From positions 1 through 38,034 of the IMG/VR virus record IMGVR_UViG_3300032116_000576: DNA of 38,034 bases. One strand, given 5' to 3'. The notes below the pieces were generated by a model, which was given only the letters and a program-made list of their open reading frames with translations, ran no database searches and had not been told where the DNA came from. The position numbers and the translations under genes were made by a program. The first letter of the stretch is position 1. Each line of letters starts with the position of its first letter. The DNA is from a virus. Positions 1 to 7,988 of this stretch are shown piece by piece.

Positions 1-291
1 AAAGTAATTCTTGAAGTCAACAAAATTATAGTTGTACTGGATTACATCAATAAAATTTATATTAGTAATACCATGTGGGAATAGTAAGTATTGGTACTTT
101 TCAACAAAAGAATTTCGTATATCCTGTGAATTCAATACTTTATCAGATTCAGTTATTCCTTTTATTATAAAAAAACCGCCTAGATATATTACCTGAATTA
201 TTGATTTGTGAGTTTCATCTATATGGTTAACAATGTAATCGGCTAATTTATTAACCAAACCACTTTTTGAATTGGGATTAATGTATTTCAT
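1..291 (-). CDS. Partial hypothetical protein, C-terminus beyond left edge
   Basis: An open minus-strand frame begins with ATG at 291 and stays open for 97 codons to the window edge. The product starts MKYINPNSKSGLVNKLADYI and contains a short hydrophobic stretch (IIQVIYLGGFFIIKGI) near residues 34-49. I do not recognise the family. No TATTTAT element lies directly upstream, unlike most minus-strand genes here. It ends beyond the window, so length and function cannot be judged. Confidence 0.6.
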   Translation of the reverse strand, partial: MKYINPNSKSGLVNKLADYIVNHIDETHKSIIQVIYLGGFFIIKGITESDKVLNSQDIRNSFVEKYQYLLFPHGITNINFIDVIQYNYNFVDFKNYF

Positions 292-341
292 TGATAAAGA
301 TATAATAAAAAATATATGAACACTAAATAGTAAAAACAAAA

Positions 342-362
342 AAAGAGGGTCGTACCCTCTTT
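342..362 (-). terminator. Rho-independent terminator of the 46-aa minus-strand gene
   Basis: A perfect 9-bp inverted repeat (342-350 with 354-362) has a 3-nt loop. On the minus strand it is followed by a T-rich run, which is the A-rich stretch at 330-341 on the plus strand. It sits 23 bases after the stop of the 385-525 gene. Confidence 0.8.
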
Positions 363-384
363 TAATTACTTTTAATAAGACAAA

Positions 385-525
385 TTATTTTTTCTTATTA
401 TAGTATTTCTCAACAACTTTTTTAATAGATTCCTGAATATTTGGATTCTTAGCTTGTTGTTGTTGTGGCTGAGCAGTTTGTGGCTGAGCCGCTTGTTGAC
501 CTTTATTCTTACATCCGCACCCCAT
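385..525 (-). CDS. Small Cys/Gln-rich protein, MGCGC N-terminus (46 aa)
   Basis: The 46-residue frame starts MGCGCKNKGQQ, continues with two AQPQ repeats and a run of four Gln, and ends in a Lys-rich amphipathic helix (ESIKKVVEKYYNKKK). A terminator lies just downstream, and a TATTTAT element (565-571, minus) lies about 39 bases upstream, so it has gene-like boundaries. The two N-terminal Cys could bind metal or be acylated, but there is no classical lipoprotein signal peptide. The longer overlapping frame on the same strand lacks any such features and is taken to be a shadow. Function is unknown. Confidence 0.65.
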   Translation of the reverse strand: MGCGCKNKGQQAAQPQTAQPQQQQAKNPNIQESIKKVVEKYYNKKK

Positions 526-564
526 AGGTTATTTTTTTTTAAGTTTATTTCAAGTTTATATATG

Positions 565-571
565 ATAAATA
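565..571 (-). promoter_or_regulatory. TATTTAT late-type element (long leader)
   Basis: TATTTAT read on the minus strand, about 39 bases before the start of the 46-aa gene. The spacing is much longer than the usual four bases, so this copy is less certain than the others. Confidence 0.35.
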
Positions 572-623
572 TCTCCACAATCCTTTAATTGTCAATAAAA
601 CCAATATTTTATTTCTTACAAAC

Positions 624-630
624 TATTTAT
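624..630 (+). promoter_or_regulatory. TATTTAT late-type promoter element
   Basis: TATTTAT followed by AGGT and then the ATG at 635, giving the four-base spacing seen at many genes in this window. Confidence 0.65.
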
Positions 631-634
631 AGGT

Positions 635-2008
635 ATGAAAAATATTCTCAGAAAAATTTTAAGAGAACAAGAAGAAAGTCAATATTATAAGATGACTCCA
701 CAGGAGTATTTAGACCTTATGAAATTGTCAGGATATCATGGTAATGTCACAAAATTAAAAAAATTTGAAGGAAAACCAATTTGGATTACAGGTCCTTTGG
801 ATATTTCACGAACACCCACAGACTCTTTGGGTAATGTTGCTAAAATAGATGGTAGAGTAGATATATCACATACAAATATAAGAGATATTTCGGGTATTGA
901 AATTAAAGGACACGTTTGGGATAGTGGAACACCAAGAGAAAGAATCAGATTGGCCGCAGAACTTAGACAAAAAAGAGAAGAATCCCAAGAAAGAAGACAA
1001 AATGGTGAATGGGATTTAGAAAATGCTGATGACGAAGGATTGAAAGCAAATGCGTTATATCAGTGGTTAATTGATGAAGGTGAAATTGAAGAGTTAAATG
1101 ATGAAGAAAAAGATGAATTGGTAAATCTTAAAGAAATTTCTAAACAACTGAATATAGAATATGATGAGTGTAAAGAAAATTGTGATGAATTATACGATAA
1201 GATAAATGAAATTGACGAAAGAATTGAAGAACTTGAACTTATTATGAATGACGTTTATGTTATTTACCCACTAAGAGGTTCTTATTATGGTTTATCACAA
1301 TTTGAGGTTATAGGAATTGATGGATTAAGAGACCATAGTTACGCAGTTGGAACGGAACAAGAAATGGATGACGCTGCTTTAGAATATGCAAAACAATATA
1401 TCGATGATGTCGGTATAGAAGGATTTAGGGAATATTTTATTGTCAGTTATATAGATGAAAGTGGTTTAGAAGATTATGTTAGAGAAGATTATGAATACGA
1501 TGTTTGGCAAAATCCTGAAATATATTTTAGTGATGATGACTTTGAATTATCTGAAGAACAGGAAAAAAGAATCGAGGAATTAGAAAACTATATCCAACAA
1601 CTTGAAGAGTATATTGAAAGAATGGAGGAAGAACAAAGTGACCTTGACGATGAGATTGAAGACCCTGACGAATATACCACAAGATATGATGAGATTCAAA
1701 AAATGATTGATGACGCTGAAACAAAAAGAGATGAGGCTCAAGATGAAATAGACTCAATAGAACCCGATACAGAACCAACTCAAGAAATGGTGGATAAAGT
1801 TGTTGATTCAAGAGTAAGTGAAGCTTTAGGTGACCCATTAAATTATATTAAGGAGAGAGGTTTAAATTTAAAAGATTTTATTGATGAGGATGAATTAGCT
1901 AAAGGTATAGTTGATGAGGATGGTTATGGTATAATGAACGGATATGATGGGTCATACGATTCAATTTATTTTGAAGACGAACTATATTATATAATGAGGA
2001 CTGAATAA
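635..2008 (+). CDS. Acidic coiled-coil protein with packaging-type N-terminus (457 aa)
   Basis: The protein starts MKNILRKILREQEES, which matches the recurrent N-terminal peptide of putative late proteins in this window and contains an L-x-E site like that cut by T4-type prohead proteases. Residues about 150-210 and 305-385 are strongly acidic heptad-like helices (many E, D, K and Q), predicted coiled coils. The middle (about 210-300) is a mixed alpha/beta stretch with YPLRGSYYGLSQFEVIG and a possible YAVGTEQEMDDAALEYAKQY segment. No enzyme motif is seen. It is a single gene behind a TATTTAT element with a four-base spacer, and the next gene has its own element. It is probably a late virion or internal head protein, by inference only. 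Confidence 0.8.
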   Translation: MKNILRKILREQEESQYYKMTPQEYLDLMKLSGYHGNVTKLKKFEGKPIWITGPLDISRTPTDSLGNVAKIDGRVDISHTNIRDISGIEIKGHVWDSGTPRERIRLAAELRQKREESQERRQNGEWDLENADDEGLKANALYQWLIDEGEIEELNDEEKDELVNLKEISKQLNIEYDECKENCDELYDKINEIDERIEELELIMNDVYVIYPLRGSYYGLSQFEVIGIDGLRDHSYAVGTEQEMDDAALEYAKQYIDDVGIEGFREYFIVSYIDESGLEDYVREDYEYDVWQNPEIYFSDDDFELSEEQEKRIEELENYIQQLEEYIERMEEEQSDLDDEIEDPDEYTTRYDEIQKMIDDAETKRDEAQDEIDSIEPDTEPTQEMVDKVVDSRVSEALGDPLNYIKERGLNLKDFIDEDELAKGIVDEDGYGIMNGYDGSYDSIYFEDELYYIMRTE

Positions 2009-2031
2009 AATGTTCATTTATATTAAAACTT

Positions 2032-2038
2032 TATTTAT
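2032..2038 (+). promoter_or_regulatory. TATTTAT late-type promoter element for the 2049-6789 operon
   Basis: TATTTAT ten bases upstream of the ATG at 2049. It is the only promoter-like element seen before the nine tightly packed genes that follow. Confidence 0.55.
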
Positions 2039-2048
2039 ATTTTTTTAA

Positions 2049-2840
2049 ATGACAACAAAGAAGAAAAATAAAGTAAAGTTCCTGATGGATACAGATTGGT
2101 TATTTGATGGAATTGTAGATGCGGAGGAGAAAGAATATCGATTATTAAGTTATTTCCAAAAGTTGAATAAAAATCTTGATGAAATGAAGGTTTATCCAAT
2201 GTTTACCGAAATTTCATTACATCTTGGTAATATTCAAACATTAATAAATCAAAATAAAATTTTGTATTCTGAAAGAAACCTATCATCCTTTGATGATGAA
2301 TTATTATTATCTGATTTGAAACTTAAGGATATTCCAGTTTTAGCGGATGATGAATACAATGAATACCAAAAAATTTTAAAATATACCTTACCAAAATTAG
2401 AATACTATTTCAGTATAACCAAGTCTATTTGGGCAATTGTTTATGACTCAATTAAATTAACTGTAAAGAAAAATAAAAATAACTTACAGTCTAAAAGTGG
2501 GTTTTTTTATTTTACAACCAAGGAAACTAACTATATTTGGCAGTACAATATCAGAAAAGTTAGAAAAGAAGAGAACACTACAAAAACCACAATAAAATTA
2601 ATACATAAAGATTCAATCTCAGATTTGACAATCCAAGAGATTATCTCTAATTTTATGGTATCACAAAATAAACCAAAAAGTCATAAATTACCGATTTTTG
2701 AAATAGTTTGTGAAGACATGTTCCCACTTGAGGAAACCCTGATACCAATCTTCAAAAGGAAAGTTATGAGTTATATTACTCAAAGTGTGAAAAACGAAAA
2801 TGAAAAAAACCAAAAGTTAATTACCAATGGGGTTCAATAA
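2049..2840 (+). CDS. Hypothetical protein, first gene of GS/methylase operon (263 aa)
   Basis: The 263-residue frame starts with a Lys-rich segment (MTTKKKNKVKFLMDTDWLFDG) and is mostly helical, with a Lys-rich C-terminus. I see no signal peptide, membrane segment or enzyme motif and do not recognise the family. It is the first gene of a co-directional block reaching the terminator at 6788, and its stop lies inside the next gene (14-base overlap), which suggests translational coupling. It may be a virion-assembly protein given the late-type element upstream, but this is not shown by its sequence. Confidence 0.75.
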   Translation: MTTKKKNKVKFLMDTDWLFDGIVDAEEKEYRLLSYFQKLNKNLDEMKVYPMFTEISLHLGNIQTLINQNKILYSERNLSSFDDELLLSDLKLKDIPVLADDEYNEYQKILKYTLPKLEYYFSITKSIWAIVYDSIKLTVKKNKNNLQSKSGFFYFTTKETNYIWQYNIRKVRKEENTTKTTIKLIHKDSISDLTIQEIISNFMVSQNKPKSHKLPIFEIVCEDMFPLEETLIPIFKRKVMSYITQSVKNENEKNQKLITNGVQ

Positions 2841-3033
2841 AAGGTACGTTAGTTTAGATAGTATAAAAAATTTTGTTGATAATGGGTATCCTGTCTGTAA
2901 AATATTTGAGGTGGATGCCCTTTTTTTTATGGATGAAAAATCTCACGAAATATATAAGTTGTGTTTAGAAGGTGTTAATGATACAGAATTAAAAAAAATA
3001 ATCAAAAATGAAACAGAACTCAGAAATCAGTAA
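2827..3033 (+). CDS. Small hypothetical protein (68 aa)
   Basis: The 68-residue frame starts MGFNKRYVSLDSIKNFVDNG and overlaps the preceding gene by 14 bases and the next by 26. The overlaps in changing frames and the shared direction support real coding. No known motif is visible. Confidence 0.6.
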   Translation: MGFNKRYVSLDSIKNFVDNGYPVCKIFEVDALFFMDEKSHEIYKLCLEGVNDTELKKIIKNETELRNQ

Positions 3034-3193
3034 TTTGTTGGCTAAACTCAGACAACCATTAGGAATTGAGTTTATAAGTGAAAATATTCTTAAAATGGAT
3101 GAGTTTAAGACTAAGGAAATTCTAAACGAATTGATTGAAGATGGCGTAATTGAAAAAAATGGAGAATATTACGTTTTGAAAAAGAAAAAATAA
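3008..3193 (+). CDS. Small winged-helix-like protein (61 aa)
   Basis: The C-terminal half (FKTKEILNELIEDGVIEKNG, then EYYVLKKKK) has the pattern of a recognition helix followed by a two-strand wing, as in small winged-helix DNA-binding domains. It overlaps the preceding gene by 26 bases and lies four bases before the glutamine synthetase gene. It could be a DNA-binding regulator, or it could simply be a small helical protein. No family is assigned. Confidence 0.6.
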   Translation: MKQNSEISNLLAKLRQPLGIEFISENILKMDEFKTKEILNELIEDGVIEKNGEYYVLKKKK

Positions 3194-3197
3194 ATAT

Positions 3198-4403
3198 ATG
3201 AATATAAAGTTAGAATATGTTTGGTTAGACGGTTATTCACCTGAACCAAATTTAAGAAGTAAAGTTAAAGTTATTAGCACAAGTAAGTTGGTTTTTGACT
3301 TAAATGATATTCCTGAGTGGAATTTTGACGGCTCATCAACCCAACAAGCGGAAGGTTCAAAATCTGATTGTATTTTGAAACCAGTAAGATTATATCATAA
3401 ACCATTGAGTGATAGAGTTTATGTTTTTTGTGAAGTTACAAATCCTGATGGGACACCACATGAAACAAACTTACGTTCTGAGTTAGGTCAGGAAGATGAA
3501 AGTATTTGGTTTGGTTTTGAACAAGAATACTTTATCCGAAAAAACAATGGAAATGTTTTAGGTCATGATGCACAATATGTTGAACCACAAGGAAAGTATT
3601 ATTGCGGTGTTGGGTCAAAAGTTGTTGGGAGAGATTTTGTTGAAGAACATTTAGATTTTTGTTTATCCCACGGTATAGAAATTACAGGAGTAAATGCTGA
3701 GGTTGCTTTAGGTCAATGGGAGTTCCAAGTTTTTTCTAAAGGTAAACTTAAAGCTTGTGATGACCTTTGGATGTCAAGGTACTTCTTAGAAAAAATTTCT
3801 GAAAAATATGGTTATATGGTAGACATACACCCAAAACCATTAAGAATGGGAGAATGGAATGGTTCAGGGTTACACACTAACTTCTCAACAGATAAAATGA
3901 GAAACGTTGGTGGTGAAAAGTATTTTCAAGCTTTGTTCTCCTCTCTTGAATCTAGAAGAGAACAACACATCAAAAATTATGGGTCAGATAATCATATGAG
4001 ATTAACTGGTAAATTCGAAACTCAATCAATTGATAAGTTTTCAGTTGGAGTTAGTGACCGAGGAGCGTCAATAAGAGTACCCGCACAAACTGTTACAAAT
4101 AATTGGAAAGGATATCTTGAAGATAGAAGACCAGCATCAAACGCCAATCCTTACAATGTGGTATTTGAATTAATTGAAACCTTAAAAATGGCGGATGAAT
4201 TAAGTGAAGCTCTAAATAACATGTACTCAAATGTCAATATGAAAAAATTTGACGAGATAAGAGAAAAATATAATGGAATTCCTAGCTCTGACGAATTATT
4301 GAACGAGTACAGGGATGATAATGATTTTGAGGTCGATTCTGAAACCATGAAAGGTTGGAACATACCTTCCGAAGAAATAAAATTTGGTTTAAATGGAAAA
4401 TAA
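3198..4403 (+). CDS. Glutamine synthetase, type II (GSII/GlnII-like)
   Basis: Glutamine synthetase makes glutamine from glutamate, ammonia and ATP in the cytoplasm. The type II (eukaryote-like) signature is clear: WNFDGSST at 41-48, EQEYF near 109, GVNAEVALGQWEFQV at 164-178, NGSGLHTNFS at 221-230, HMRLTGKFET at 266-275, SDRGASIRVP at 286-295 and YLEDRRPASNANPY at 306-319. These cover the metal, glutamate and ATP sites, so it looks catalytically complete. At 401 residues it is somewhat longer than usual GSII proteins because of a roughly 70-residue helical C-terminal extension after residue 330. It sits inside a phage-like operon with DNA methylases. It may raise glutamine supply for nucleotide synthesis during infection, or act in a non-metabolic role. 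The family call is very secure; the role is inferred. Confidence 0.95.
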   Translation: MNIKLEYVWLDGYSPEPNLRSKVKVISTSKLVFDLNDIPEWNFDGSSTQQAEGSKSDCILKPVRLYHKPLSDRVYVFCEVTNPDGTPHETNLRSELGQEDESIWFGFEQEYFIRKNNGNVLGHDAQYVEPQGKYYCGVGSKVVGRDFVEEHLDFCLSHGIEITGVNAEVALGQWEFQVFSKGKLKACDDLWMSRYFLEKISEKYGYMVDIHPKPLRMGEWNGSGLHTNFSTDKMRNVGGEKYFQALFSSLESRREQHIKNYGSDNHMRLTGKFETQSIDKFSVGVSDRGASIRVPAQTVTNNWKGYLEDRRPASNANPYNVVFELIETLKMADELSEALNNMYSNVNMKKFDEIREKYNGIPSSDELLNEYRDDNDFEVDSETMKGWNIPSEEIKFGLNGK

Positions 4404-4803
4404 AATGTTTGAATTTAGAGCATACGAGCCATTAAGGGCTAACAGATGGATTATTGAAACATCTCCAACAGAGATTACCCCGTACCTTTTTAGAAAGTAT
4501 AGAATGTTCAATGAGGGGAATAAGATAGTGTTTAAAACAGAGTTTTTAGAAACTGTTGATATTTCATATAACCCATTGGATTTAATGGAAATTACTGATA
4601 TAACATTAAAATATCTTGACCCAGTAGGTGAAGTTGTTGGAGGGTTCAAGATGATTGTTGGTGGATTGAACTTTGACAAAAAACATTCATATTCGGATGA
4701 CGAATTTTTAATTACCAAAATGAGATTTGTTATTGAACAAATCCAACCACTATATAAAAAATCTGAAGAAATATATTCAAGTCATGGACAACCAAAGGAA
4801 TAA
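4393..4803 (+). CDS. Hypothetical protein (136 aa)
   Basis: The frame starts inside the end of the glutamine synthetase gene (11-base overlap). A second ATG at 4405 would give a one-base gap instead. The product starts MENKMFEFRAYEPLRANRWI and appears beta-rich in the middle (TDITLKYLDPVGEVVGGFKM, then IVGGLNF). The RANRWIIET opening and alternating hydrophobic pattern are vaguely like small phage tail-tube or baseplate proteins, but that is weak. Its stop overlaps the next gene by 20 bases. Confidence 0.7.
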   Translation: MENKMFEFRAYEPLRANRWIIETSPTEITPYLFRKYRMFNEGNKIVFKTEFLETVDISYNPLDLMEITDITLKYLDPVGEVVGGFKMIVGGLNFDKKHSYSDDEFLITKMRFVIEQIQPLYKKSEEIYSSHGQPKE

Positions 4804-5017
4804 TGAACAAATTAATCATCCTGAACATTACGGTGGGGAAAATAATGCTTATGAAGCGATAAAAGTTATTGACGCTTGGGGATTGGGGTTTTCTCTTGGT
4901 AATACTGTTAAGTATATCTCAAGAGCAGGAAAGAAAGTTAAAGAAAAAGAGTTGGAGGATTTAAAAAAAGCTCTTTGGTATCTACAACACCACATAGAAA
5001 ATTTGGAAAAAAAATGA
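4784..5017 (+). CDS. DUF3310 family protein (77 aa)
   Basis: The product contains INHPEHYGGENNAYEAIKVI followed by DAWGLGFSLGNTVKYISRAG, then KKVKEKELEDLKKALWYLQ. This is the conserved pattern of the DUF3310 (SaV-like) family, which is common in phages and often found near nucleotide-metabolism or DNA-modification genes. I placed the start at the internal ATG at 4784 (MDNQRNNEQ), since upstream residues lack family resemblance. Its end overlaps the start of the adenine methylase (ATGA). The biochemical function of the family is not established to my knowledge. Confidence 0.85.
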   Translation: MDNQRNNEQINHPEHYGGENNAYEAIKVIDAWGLGFSLGNTVKYISRAGKKVKEKELEDLKKALWYLQHHIENLEKK

Positions 5018-5805
5018 ATTCACCTATAAGATACTACGGAAGTAAAGGGGGGTTTTATAAAAGAATCATTGAGAATTTTCCAAAAACAAAGTATGAAACC
5101 TACATAGAACCATATGGAGGAACATATATTGTGGGATTAATGAGTGAACCCGCAAAAGTTGAAATTTATAATGATTTGGAACAAAATGTTTATTCATTAT
5201 ATAAGGTGATTTCAGATAAAGAATTATTTCTGCAATTTAAAGAAAAGTGTGATTTAGTTTTCTATTCTGAAGACATTAGAAAAGAATGTAAAGATAAGTT
5301 GAATGATGAAAACTTATCAATTGTCGACAGAGCCTTTAATTTCTTTTATGTAAACAGAACCTCACACAATGGTATCGGTGGATTCTCCATGAACTCACAC
5401 GTTAGAAGAGGTATGAGTAAAGCAGTATCTGATTTCCTATCATCAATAGACAGGTTACCTGAATTACACGATAGATTATCAAGAGTTATGGTTACAAATA
5501 TGGACGGTGTTAAGTTGATTGACAAATACAGTGACCCAAATGTATTCATTTATTGTGACCCACCTTATGAACAATCAACAAGAACTGGTGCTAGATATAA
5601 AGTTGATATGGATAGACAAAAACACGAAGAGTTTTTAAATTCCGTACTAAAGTCTAAATCTAAGATATTAATAAGTGGTTATGACTGTGATTTATATAAT
5701 GTGTTAGTTGAAAATGGTTTTGAAAAAGTACAATTTGAGGTAAAAACTATTGATGGTAACTTTAATAAAAAAACTAAAGTTGAAACTTTGTGGAAAAATT
5801 ACTAA
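5014..5805 (+). CDS. D12-class (Dam-like) adenine-specific DNA methyltransferase
   Basis: The product transfers a methyl group from S-adenosylmethionine to adenine N6 in DNA. Motifs appear in the alpha-class order: YYGSKGG at 7-13, EPYGGTYIV at 32-40 (cofactor pocket) and the catalytic DPPY at 182-185. The length of 263 residues is normal for MethyltransfD12 proteins. The start at 5014 (MNSPIRYYGSK) overlaps the DUF3310 stop by ATGA, and the longer upstream reading adds 13 residues without homology. No restriction endonuclease is adjacent, so it is an orphan enzyme, probably for protecting or marking phage DNA. A second methylase follows in the same operon. Confidence 0.93.
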   Translation: MNSPIRYYGSKGGFYKRIIENFPKTKYETYIEPYGGTYIVGLMSEPAKVEIYNDLEQNVYSLYKVISDKELFLQFKEKCDLVFYSEDIRKECKDKLNDENLSIVDRAFNFFYVNRTSHNGIGGFSMNSHVRRGMSKAVSDFLSSIDRLPELHDRLSRVMVTNMDGVKLIDKYSDPNVFIYCDPPYEQSTRTGARYKVDMDRQKHEEFLNSVLKSKSKILISGYDCDLYNVLVENGFEKVQFEVKTIDGNFNKKTKVETLWKNY

Positions 5806-5815
5806 TATTATAAAT

Positions 5816-5956
5816 ATGGAGGCTGAAAATACAAAAAACGAAAAGGAAATTATTTCCTATGAACTAATCGAACAATTAGTCAAAGACTTCCCTAACGACA
5901 TGGAATTGGGTAAGAAAATTAGGGAAATCGTTATTAAAGAAAACAAAAACAAATGA
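5816..5956 (+). CDS. Small acidic/Lys-rich helical protein (46 aa)
   Basis: The ORF from ATG 5816 starts MEAENTKNEKEIISYELIEQ and is predicted fully helical. It lies ten bases after one methylase and overlaps the next by four bases (ATGA), a typical coupled arrangement. No known family; it might be a small partner of the methylases, but nothing in its sequence shows this. Confidence 0.6.
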   Translation: MEAENTKNEKEIISYELIEQLVKDFPNDMELGKKIREIVIKENKNK

Positions 5957-6789
5957 TAGAAACTAACAAAATTATAAATGGGGATTGTATTGAAGTATTA
6001 AAAACATTCCCCGAAAACAGTATTGACTTGATTTGTACTTCTCCACCTTATGGGGTTGGTATTGGATATGATGTTCATAATGATGATATGATTTGGGAGG
6101 AATACTCTGAATTTAGTCGTTCATGGTTAACAGAAGCGTTAAGAGTTTTAAAAGAAGATGGACGTATTGCTCTTAACATCCCTTACGAAATTAACAGACA
6201 ATCTAAAGGAGGTAGAATATTTTTCGTATCTGAGGTGTACCAAATAATGAAAGAAGTTGGGTTCAAGTTTTTCGGTATTGTTGACTTGGAAGAAGACAGT
6301 CCACATAGAAGTAAAACTACCGCATGGGGCTCATGGATGAGTCCATCAAGTCCATACATTTACAATCCTAAAGAATGTGTAATCCTTGCGTATAAAAAAC
6401 ACCATATTAAAAAAGTTAAAGGCGAACCTCAATGGAAAGGGGAAGTTGTTGAATTGGAGGATGGTAAGAAAAAAACAATGTACGCAGAAGAAGATAAAAA
6501 AGATTTTATTAGTTTGGTTTACGGTCAGTGGAAATATTTTGCCGATACTAAATCATTAACTAAAGCAACTTTTTCTATGGACATACCAACAAAGGCTATC
6601 AAGATACTCTCATATAAGAATGACATTATATTAGACCCATTCAACGGAAGTGGAACAACTTGTGTGGCGGCAGAAATCTTAGACCGTAGATGGATTGGAA
6701 TTGAATTAAGTCCAAATTATTGTGAGATTGCGTCAAACAGGGTACAAGCATTTGTTGATTCAAAAAAACAACAAGTAATTGAGTTTTAA
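5953..6789 (+). CDS. N4/N6-type DNA methyltransferase (beta-class order)
   Basis: The product carries the catalytic TSPPY motif at 29-33 and the cofactor motif DPFNGSGTT near 228-236, with the catalytic motif N-terminal and the cofactor motif C-terminal (beta-class arrangement, PF01555-like). SPPY is typical of N4-cytosine enzymes but also occurs in some N6-adenine enzymes, so the target base is open. The 278-residue length is ordinary. Residues 120-190 hold an insert with a Lys-rich loop that probably belongs to the target-recognition region. It is the last gene of the operon; the stop is followed at once by a terminator. No cognate nuclease is seen. Confidence 0.93.
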   Translation: MIETNKIINGDCIEVLKTFPENSIDLICTSPPYGVGIGYDVHNDDMIWEEYSEFSRSWLTEALRVLKEDGRIALNIPYEINRQSKGGRIFFVSEVYQIMKEVGFKFFGIVDLEEDSPHRSKTTAWGSWMSPSSPYIYNPKECVILAYKKHHIKKVKGEPQWKGEVVELEDGKKKTMYAEEDKKDFISLVYGQWKYFADTKSLTKATFSMDIPTKAIKILSYKNDIILDPFNGSGTTCVAAEILDRRWIGIELSPNYCEIASNRVQAFVDSKKQQVIEF

Positions 6790-6820
6790 AGAGGTGAAAC
6801 CACCTCTTTTTCTTTTTTTA
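6788..6820 (+). terminator. Rho-independent terminator of the 2049-6789 operon
   Basis: Nine-base inverted repeat (6788-6796 with 6801-6809) with a four-base loop, followed by a T-rich run to 6819. The left arm overlaps the stop codon of the methylase. Confidence 0.88.
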
Positions 6821-6822
6821 GA

Positions 6823-6829
6823 TATTTAT
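6823..6829 (+). promoter_or_regulatory. TATTTAT late-type promoter element
   Basis: TATTTAT directly after the terminator and 16 bases before ATG 6846. Confidence 0.55.
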
Positions 6830-6845
6830 AAGAAAAAATATCATA

Positions 6846-7988
6846 ATGGAAAAAACTCTATTTACAGAATCTGAACTTAAAAACAGAATCGCTGAGATAT
6901 ACGAAGAAGAAAGACTCAAAATAATAAATGAAAAGTGGTCTAAGTTATCAGGTAAAGACAGAACATTTGTTCTTGAATTTTTAAAGGCTTTACACCCTGA
7001 AAAGGCAATGTTAGTCACTGAAGCTAGATGGTACAACACACTCGGTGACATCGTAGGTATATTCGACCCAACAGGAATCGTCGATTTAATAAATGGTATT
7101 AGTTATTGGAGACAAGGTGATAAATTATTTGCTATTTTATCATGGGTTTCTGTTATACCTTATTTTGGAGATTTGATTGCGAAACCTGTTATTGGTCTAA
7201 TGAAAATGGGTGGAGGAGCAGCCAAAGCTTTTAAAGCCGCAACTTTGACGGGTGACGTGGTAAAAATAGGTAAAACCGCTAAAACCGCGGGAGGTCCTAT
7301 TGCAAAAATGGTTGAAAAAGCCCCAAGTTGGGGAACTAAACTAATGGACGTATTAAAAAGTGCGGTAGGTAAAGTTCCTGGATTAGGAGGTTTAATTAAA
7401 GTCATCGAGGAATACGTTACAATATTTAAAGGGGCTAGTAAAGAGATGAAAGTCTCTAAAGAGATAACAGGTAAGTTGGCGGCTAAAGCGGAAAAACAAG
7501 CGTTAAGTAAATCTGAAAAAGATATTTTGGCGGCTGAACTTAAGAAACAAGACCAATTTAGAGGTTTTAGGGATTACACAGGTGCAGGACAATCTTGGAG
7601 AGCAAAATACATTTCAGGTGGAATGGGAAGATTATGGGGTAATCGAGCTACAAGGTCTTTGATGAGAAGAACTAAATGGTATTTGGGTCTACTTGACTTT
7701 TTAGGTGTCGCAAATTTTGTCGGACCTAGTGAGTTGGAACAGAAATATGCCGATTTGGAAGCAAAAATTGATGAATACAATAAAACAAAAGAGGCTCAAC
7801 AATATGCCGAGGAAGAGTTTGGAGACGTTATCGGAAATGTACAACCACCTCAACCACCTCAAACACCTCAATCTCCGACAGGACAACCATCTACAGGAAC
7901 AGGTAGTGGTATGGATGTGGTAAGTGTTTTAGGTTCATTATTCTCAGGTGGAGGCGCAGGTTCGAAAGCATTAGGAAGTTTGATATGA
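6846..7988 (+). CDS. Hydrophobic/Ala-rich putative virion protein with Pro-rich tail (380 aa)
   Basis: The protein starts MEKTLFTESELKNRIAEIYE, a variant of the recurrent late N-terminal peptide. Residues 66-118 (GDIVGIFDPTGIVDLINGIS, then YWRQGDKLFAILSWVSVIPY and FGDLIAKP) resemble the hydrophobic, Gly/Pro-punctuated segment found before the toxic domain of some polymorphic toxins and in phage structural proteins. Residues 120-240 are Ala/Lys-rich helices. The C-terminus has a PPQPPQTPQSP repeat (about 335-350) and a Gly-rich end. No catalytic motif is seen. It overlaps the next gene by ATGA. It could be a membrane-interacting protein delivered by the virion; this is inferred. Confidence 0.8.
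   Translation: MEKTLFTESELKNRIAEIYEEERLKIINEKWSKLSGKDRTFVLEFLKALHPEKAMLVTEARWYNTLGDIVGIFDPTGIVDLINGISYWRQGDKLFAILSWVSVIPYFGDLIAKPVIGLMKMGGGAAKAFKAATLTGDVVKIGKTAKTAGGPIAKMVEKAPSWGTKLMDVLKSAVGKVPGLGGLIKVIEEYVTIFKGASKEMKVSKEITGKLAAKAEKQALSKSEKDILAAELKKQDQFRGFRDYTGAGQSWRAKYISGGMGRLWGNRATRSLMRRTKWYLGLLDFLGVANFVGPSELEQKYADLEAKIDEYNKTKEAQQYAEEEFGDVIGNVQPPQPPQTPQSPTGQPSTGTGSGMDVVSVLGSLFSGGGAGSKALGSLI

Noticed and set aside
372-578. Longer minus-strand frame (68 codons, GTG start) overlapping the MGCGC gene
   Set aside because: It lacks recognisable features, and the 46-aa frame in the same place has repeats, a plausible start and a terminator.
1527-1838. 103-codon minus-strand frame inside the coiled-coil gene
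   Set aside because: It is the complement of repetitive acidic codons and has the His/Leu/Phe-rich composition typical of a shadow frame.
7845-7872. Short CCACCTCAA-type nucleotide repeat as a recombination or regulatory site
   Set aside because: It simply encodes the Pro/Gln-rich tail of the 380-aa protein.
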